From Streptomyces sp. (GTDB taxonomy: Bacteria > Actinomycetota > Actinomycetes > Streptomycetales > Streptomycetaceae), in assembly GCF_031178505.1 (NCBI RefSeq), contig NZ_JAPSIW010000004.1, positions 1-44,905 of the forward strand: a stretch of DNA of 44,905 bases. Direction: 5' to 3'. Of the stretch, positions 41,579 through 44,905 are shown one piece after another. The notes under the pieces are model-generated. The model saw only the letters and a list, made by a program, of their open reading frames with translations. It made no database searches and had not been told where the DNA came from. The position numbers were made by a program, and so were the translations under genes. Position 1 is the first letter of the stretch. Each line of letters begins with the position of its first letter.

Positions 41579-42436
41579 GAGGCCGTTTCTGATGGCGTGA
41601 TCATTCGTTGAGCAGTGCATGACGGATCTGGTTGAGCGGTTGGTGCCGGACGAGTTGTGGACGCTGTTCCGGCGGGTGGTCCCGCCGACGGAGGTCATAC
41701 GTCCGCAGGGCGGCGGCAAACGGAGGGCCGGTGACCGCGAATGCCTGGCAGCGATCATCTTCGTGGCCACCTCGGGCTGCACCTGGCGGCAGCTGCCGCC
41801 GGTGTTCGGGCCGGCCTGGCCCACCGTCTACCGGCGCTTCGCCCAGTGGAGCCAGGCCAGGGTGTGGGCCAGGCTCCACCGGGTCGTCCTCGACGAACTC
41901 GGTGCGCGGGGCGAGCTGGACTGGTCGCGGTGCGCGATCGATTCGGTCAGCGTCCGGGCGGCAAAAGGGGGCCTCTGACCGGACCGAATCCGACCGACCG
42001 TGGCAAGAGCGGATCGAAAATCCACCTCATCACCGACCGGAACGGCGTGCCGCTGTCGCTGGGCATCTCCGGCGCGAACATGCACGACAGCCTCGGCCTG
42101 CAGCCGCTCGTGCGCGGGATCCCGCCCATCCGATCCCGCCGCGGACCGCGCCGCCGGCGTCCTGCCAAGCTCCACGCCGACAAGGGCTACGACTACAACC
42201 GCCTGCGGAAATGGCTTCGCGAGCGTCGCATCCGCCACCGCATCGCCCGCAAGGGCATCGAGTCTTCCACCCGGCTGGGCCGACACCGCTGGGTCGTCGA
42301 GAGAACGGTCTCCTGGCTGGCCGGCTGCCGCCGCCTGCACCGCCGCTACGAACGCAAGGCCGAACACTTCCTCGCCTTCGTCGGCATAGCCGCAGCCCTC
42401 ATCGCCCACCGTCGACTCGCCAAGTGAAACGACGTC
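41579..42436 (+). mobile_element. IS5-family insertion sequence A (IS427-like), complete
   Basis: An 858-bp element. Terminal inverted repeats are GAGGCCGTTTC (41579-41589) and GAAACGACGTC (42426-42436), matching at 9 of 11 positions. Both ends are flanked by TTA (41576-41578 and 42437-42439), a 3-bp target duplication. The size and two-frame transposase fit the IS427 group. Confidence 0.85.
41619..42427 (+). CDS. IS5-family DDE transposase made by -1 frameshifting
   Basis: The first frame (41619-41978, 119 residues) has the N-terminal DNA-binding region and the first catalytic Asp in WSRCAIDSVSVRAAKGG. It stops just after an A4G5 run (near 41964). The -1 frame continues with GSKIHLITDRNGVPLSL, the second Asp in LHADKGYDYNRL, and the catalytic Glu in RHRWVVERTVSWLAG, ending at 42427 inside the right terminal repeat. 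A -1 slip on the AAA/GGG codons of this run would give one full transposase of about 270 residues, as known for many IS427-group elements. All catalytic residues are present, so the element may be active. Confidence 0.85.
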
Positions 42437-42439
42437 TTA

Positions 42440-43533
42440 AAGAGCGTTTTGTCCCGGCAAGGTTGTTTGGTTCGAGGTTCAGGTATCGCGCCAGTTCGGG
42501 GTCGATTCGCGGGTGAGTCGTCGGCTTATGAGGTCGATCATCGCGATGTGAATCATGGCTTCGGACCGGTGGGCGTGGGTTTCGTAGTCGCGGGCCAGTC
42601 GGCGGTGGTGCATGAGCCAGCCGAAGGTCCGCTCGACCACCCATCGCCGGGGAATCACCTTGAAGCCTTTGGTTCCAGGGTTGCGCTGGACGACTTCGAC
42701 GTCGATGCCGAGGCGGGCGCCGTGGTCGATCACCTTCGTGCGGTATCCGGTGTCGGCCCATGCCTTGGTCACGTGGGGGCTTGTGCCGGCGATCTGGGAG
42801 AGCAGGTGGATGCCGCCGGCATTGTCGGAGACGCTGGCCGCGCTCACCCAGACGGCCAGGAGCAGCCCGAGGGCGTCGACCCCGAGGTGACGCTTACGAC
42901 CTGCAATCTTCTTGCCTGCGTCAATGCCCTGGCCGGCTGCGGGCACGTTGGCGGAGGTCTTGATGCTCTGCGCGTCCAGCACACAGGCACTTGGTTCGGC
43001 GTCCCGCCCCTCGGCCTGACGGACCAGGCGCCGCAGCAGGCCGTTGAGCCGGTCGAAGACACCTTCCTTCTGCCATGCGGCGAAGTAGCCGTAGACGGTT
43101 TCCCAGGGGGCGAAGTCGTGCGGCAGGTACCGCCATGGGATGCCGGTGCGGTCGACGTAGAGGATGGCGTCCATGATGCGGCGCAGGTCGTGCTCGGATG
43201 GACGGCCAATGTCCAGGCCCTTGCCCCTGCGCTCGGCCCGCCAGGCGGTGAGCGTGGGTCCGATCAGTTCCCAGCGGGCGTCGGACAGGTCGCTGGGATA
43301 CGGGCGCTGTCGCGTCATGTTTCGGTAGTAGCGTCAGGAGCGGCACCGGCCCAGGGCGCAAACGGCGTCAACCAGGGGCGTGTTGGGATCAGACAGGAGC
43401 GAGTACATCGAAACGGGCCGAGGTCTCGCCTCTGTAGTCACACAGCCTTCGCAGGACCCTAGCGTCTCAACGACCCCACGGCGGTCCGCGACCTAAGGGC
43501 CACCAAACAACCTTGCCGGGACAAAACGCTCTT
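42440..43533 (-). mobile_element. IS5-family insertion sequence B, complete
   Basis: A 1094-bp element with 32-bp perfect terminal inverted repeats (42440-42471 and 43502-43533, beginning AAGAGCGTTTTGTCCC). Flanking copies of TTA at 42437-42439 and 43534-43536 form its target duplication. The perfect repeats and intact transposase suggest recent insertion. Confidence 0.92.
42479..43318 (-). CDS. IS5-family transposase (element B)
   Basis: A single-frame 279-residue DDE transposase. The N-terminus RPYPSDLSDARWELI is characteristic. Catalytic residues are seen in CVLDAQSIKTSANV (Asp), KAWADTGYRTKV (Asp) and PRRWVVERTFGWL (Glu), followed by HHRRLARDYETHAHRSEAM. Between the right end of the gene and the right terminal repeat there is about 180 bp without a gene. 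It is clearly related to the transposase of element C but not identical. Confidence 0.93.
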   Translation of the reverse strand: MTRQRPYPSDLSDARWELIGPTLTAWRAERRGKGLDIGRPSEHDLRRIMDAILYVDRTGIPWRYLPHDFAPWETVYGYFAAWQKEGVFDRLNGLLRRLVRQAEGRDAEPSACVLDAQSIKTSANVPAAGQGIDAGKKIAGRKRHLGVDALGLLLAVWVSAASVSDNAGGIHLLSQIAGTSPHVTKAWADTGYRTKVIDHGARLGIDVEVVQRNPGTKGFKVIPRRWVVERTFGWLMHHRRLARDYETHAHRSEAMIHIAMIDLISRRLTRESTPNWRDT

Positions 43534-43536
43534 TTA

Positions 43537-44652
43537 GTGAGCGTTTGATTCTGATATTGGATGTTTCAGGGGGAATTCCAGGAGCCGTTTGAGAGCTCAG
43601 CGAAGCGATTCGCCGGAAACACGGCTTATGCAGCAATCAGCGAAGCAGTAATGCGCCGGTTTCCTTCCAAGAGCTCTTGTCTCATTCAGAAACCTACCGG
43701 TTCACGCCGAGTTGAGAGCGCACGCCCCCCGCAACCAGCACCCCCGCACACGCCCTGCCCAAGCCAGCCGCCGCCACGTACGCAGACCTTATGCAGCCCT
43801 CACGGCCCTACCCCAGCGACCTGTCCGACGCCCGCTGGGAACTCATCCGCCCCACCCTCGAAGCCTGGCGCCAGGCCCGCAACGGCATCCGCAAACCCAC
43901 CCACGACCTGCGCGCCCTCATGAACGCCATCCTCTACGTCGACCGCACCGGCATTCCCTGGCGCTACCTGCCCCACGACTTCCCACCCCACCAGACCGTC
44001 TACGGCTACTTCGCCCGCTGGGAAGCCGACGGCATCTTCGACCAGCTCACCGGCCTGCTCCGCGGCAAAGTCCGCCAGGTCGAAGGCCGCACCAGCGAAC
44101 CCAGCGCCTGCCTGATCGACAGCCAGAGCATCAAAACCTCCGCCACCGTCCCCCTGACCAGCCAAGGCGTCGACCCAGCCAAAAAGATCATCGGACGCAA
44201 ACGGCACATCGTCACCGACACCCTCGGCCTCCTCCTGGCCGTCACCGTCACCGCCGCCAGCGTCCACGACTCCGCGGCCGGCACTCAGCTCCTGACCAAG
44301 GTCGCCGCACTCCACCCGACCGTCACCAAAGCCTGGGCCGACAACGGCTACAAGACCAAAGCCGTCGAACACGCCGCCCACCTCGGAATCGACCTCGAGA
44401 TCGTCCAACGCGACCCCACCACCCGCGGCTTCCACGTCCAACCCCGCCGCTGGGTCGTCGAACGCACCCTCGGCTGGCTCATGCACCACCGCCGCCTGGC
44501 CCGCGACTACGAAACCCACCCCCACCGATCCGCAGCCATGATCCAACTCGCCGCCATCAACCTCATGACCCGCCGCCTCACCCACGAAACCACCCACAAC
44601 TGGCGCGACAGCTAAACCAAATGAAACAGACAACCGAGAACCAAACGCTCAC
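43537..44652 (+). mobile_element. IS5-family insertion sequence C, complete
   Basis: A 1116-bp element. Terminal inverted repeats are GTGAGCGTTTGATTCT at 43537 and AGAACCAAACGCTCAC ending at 44652, with one mismatch. TTA flanks both ends (43534-43536 and 44653-44655). The first 254 bp before the transposase are AT-richer than the rest and hold no recognisable gene. Confidence 0.9.
43791..44615 (+). CDS. IS5-family transposase (element C)
   Basis: A 274-residue single-frame DDE transposase, similar throughout to that of element B. Signatures are RPYPSDLSDARWELIRP, the first Asp in CLIDSQSIKTSATV, the second in KAWADNGYKTKA, and the Glu in PRRWVVERTLGWLMHHRR. No frameshift or stop is seen, so it may be functional. 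Confidence 0.93.
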   Translation: MQPSRPYPSDLSDARWELIRPTLEAWRQARNGIRKPTHDLRALMNAILYVDRTGIPWRYLPHDFPPHQTVYGYFARWEADGIFDQLTGLLRGKVRQVEGRTSEPSACLIDSQSIKTSATVPLTSQGVDPAKKIIGRKRHIVTDTLGLLLAVTVTAASVHDSAAGTQLLTKVAALHPTVTKAWADNGYKTKAVEHAAHLGIDLEIVQRDPTTRGFHVQPRRWVVERTLGWLMHHRRLARDYETHPHRSAAMIQLAAINLMTRRLTHETTHNWRDS

Positions 44653-44830
44653 TTAGTCCTGCAGGGGCAGTATCGGCCTTGCGACCGCGAAGGTCACGCG
44701 AGGCGACGTCCGGAGAGGCGGGGAAGCACCGACCTGGCAGATGCGGCCGAGCCTCGGAACTGTCGTACGCCGGGCCGCGCCCCGAGAGGCTGTCACCGTC
44801 CCGGGTGCGGTGTCCCGTCGGTCGCTGAGG

Positions 44831-44905
44831 TCATGCCTCCCGCTGCGCGTCGATCTCGGCGACGAGGGCCTCGATGCGGGTCCGGATCTCGTCGCGGATG
44901 GGGCG
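44831..44905 (-). CDS. C-terminus of an unidentified protein, runs off the window
   Basis: The last 24 codons on the minus strand read RPIRDEIRTRIEALVAEI and a short tail before TGA (44831-44833). The R-x-IRDEI-x-x-R pattern recalls the C-terminal helix of low-molecular-weight phosphatase-like arsenate reductases (ArsC), but the piece is too short to be sure. The 175 bp between it and element C show no gene. Confidence 0.4.
   Translation of the reverse strand, partial: RPIRDEIRTRIEALVAEIDAQREA

Noticed and set aside
1-44905. tRNA, rRNA, riboswitch or CRISPR sequences
   Set aside because: I looked for cloverleaf-like stretches, regularly spaced repeats and B12-riboswitch-like leaders (notably before the mutase genes) and saw none that I could support by eye.

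Overview
The window looks like chromosome of a Streptomyces-type actinomycete. GC content is very high with strong third-position GC bias. The genes include F420-type oxidoreductases, LIV-type ABC genes, replication-relaxation and IS5/ISL3 remnants, and one acyl-CoA ligase carrying a rare in-frame TTA codon.

Region 1 (1-29.4 kb) is a large catabolic gene cluster that works on CoA thioesters. In order it has: a flavin reductase that runs into an SDR domain (minus strand, left edge); an acyl-CoA ligase; an amidohydrolase, ligase, split B12-dependent acyl-CoA mutase (two subunits), LLM flavin oxidoreductase and CaiB-type CoA transferase as one operon; a divergent SDR/ligase-thiolase pair; a minus-strand operon of SnoaL-like protein, two-subunit acyl-CoA dehydrogenase and TesB thioesterase; a LIV-type ABC importer (fused permease, two ATPases, two small unknown proteins, no substrate-binding protein) followed by a second amidohydrolase; a divergent MarR/MFS exporter pair; and a P450-ferredoxin-DUF1330 operon divergent from a Rieske oxygenase with a small partner. 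Five promoter regions of this cluster carry a 15-bp palindrome with consensus GAGAAT-N3-(A/G)TTCTC. This suggests one regulon whose regulator is not obvious in the window. The likely logic is import, oxygenation (P450/Rieske), CoA activation (three ligases), beta-oxidation-like steps (ACAD, SDR, thiolase), carbon-skeleton rearrangement (mutase), and hydrolysis or decarboxylation (amidohydrolases). The substrate cannot be read from sequence; a branched, alicyclic or aromatic acid is a reasonable guess.

The cluster is interrupted at 9.1-11.26 kb by a small foreign-looking segment: a decayed ISL3 transposase, an NAD(P)-binding F420-reductase-like gene divergent from an HxlR regulator across a perfect palindrome, and a fragment of an I36-type protease inhibitor.

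Region 2 (29.7-41.5 kb) is a mixed accessory region: a secreted GH39-like glycosidase, a decayed plasmid-type replication-relaxation gene, an MMPL transporter with a two-component system, a TetR regulator, an SMP-30-like lipoprotein and a Baeyer-Villiger monooxygenase divided by a perfect palindrome, and decayed remnants including a TetR tail.

Region 3 (41.58-44.65 kb) is a head-to-tail array of three complete IS5-family insertion sequences separated and flanked by single copies of the same trinucleotide TTA. The window ends inside the C-terminus of a minus-strand gene.
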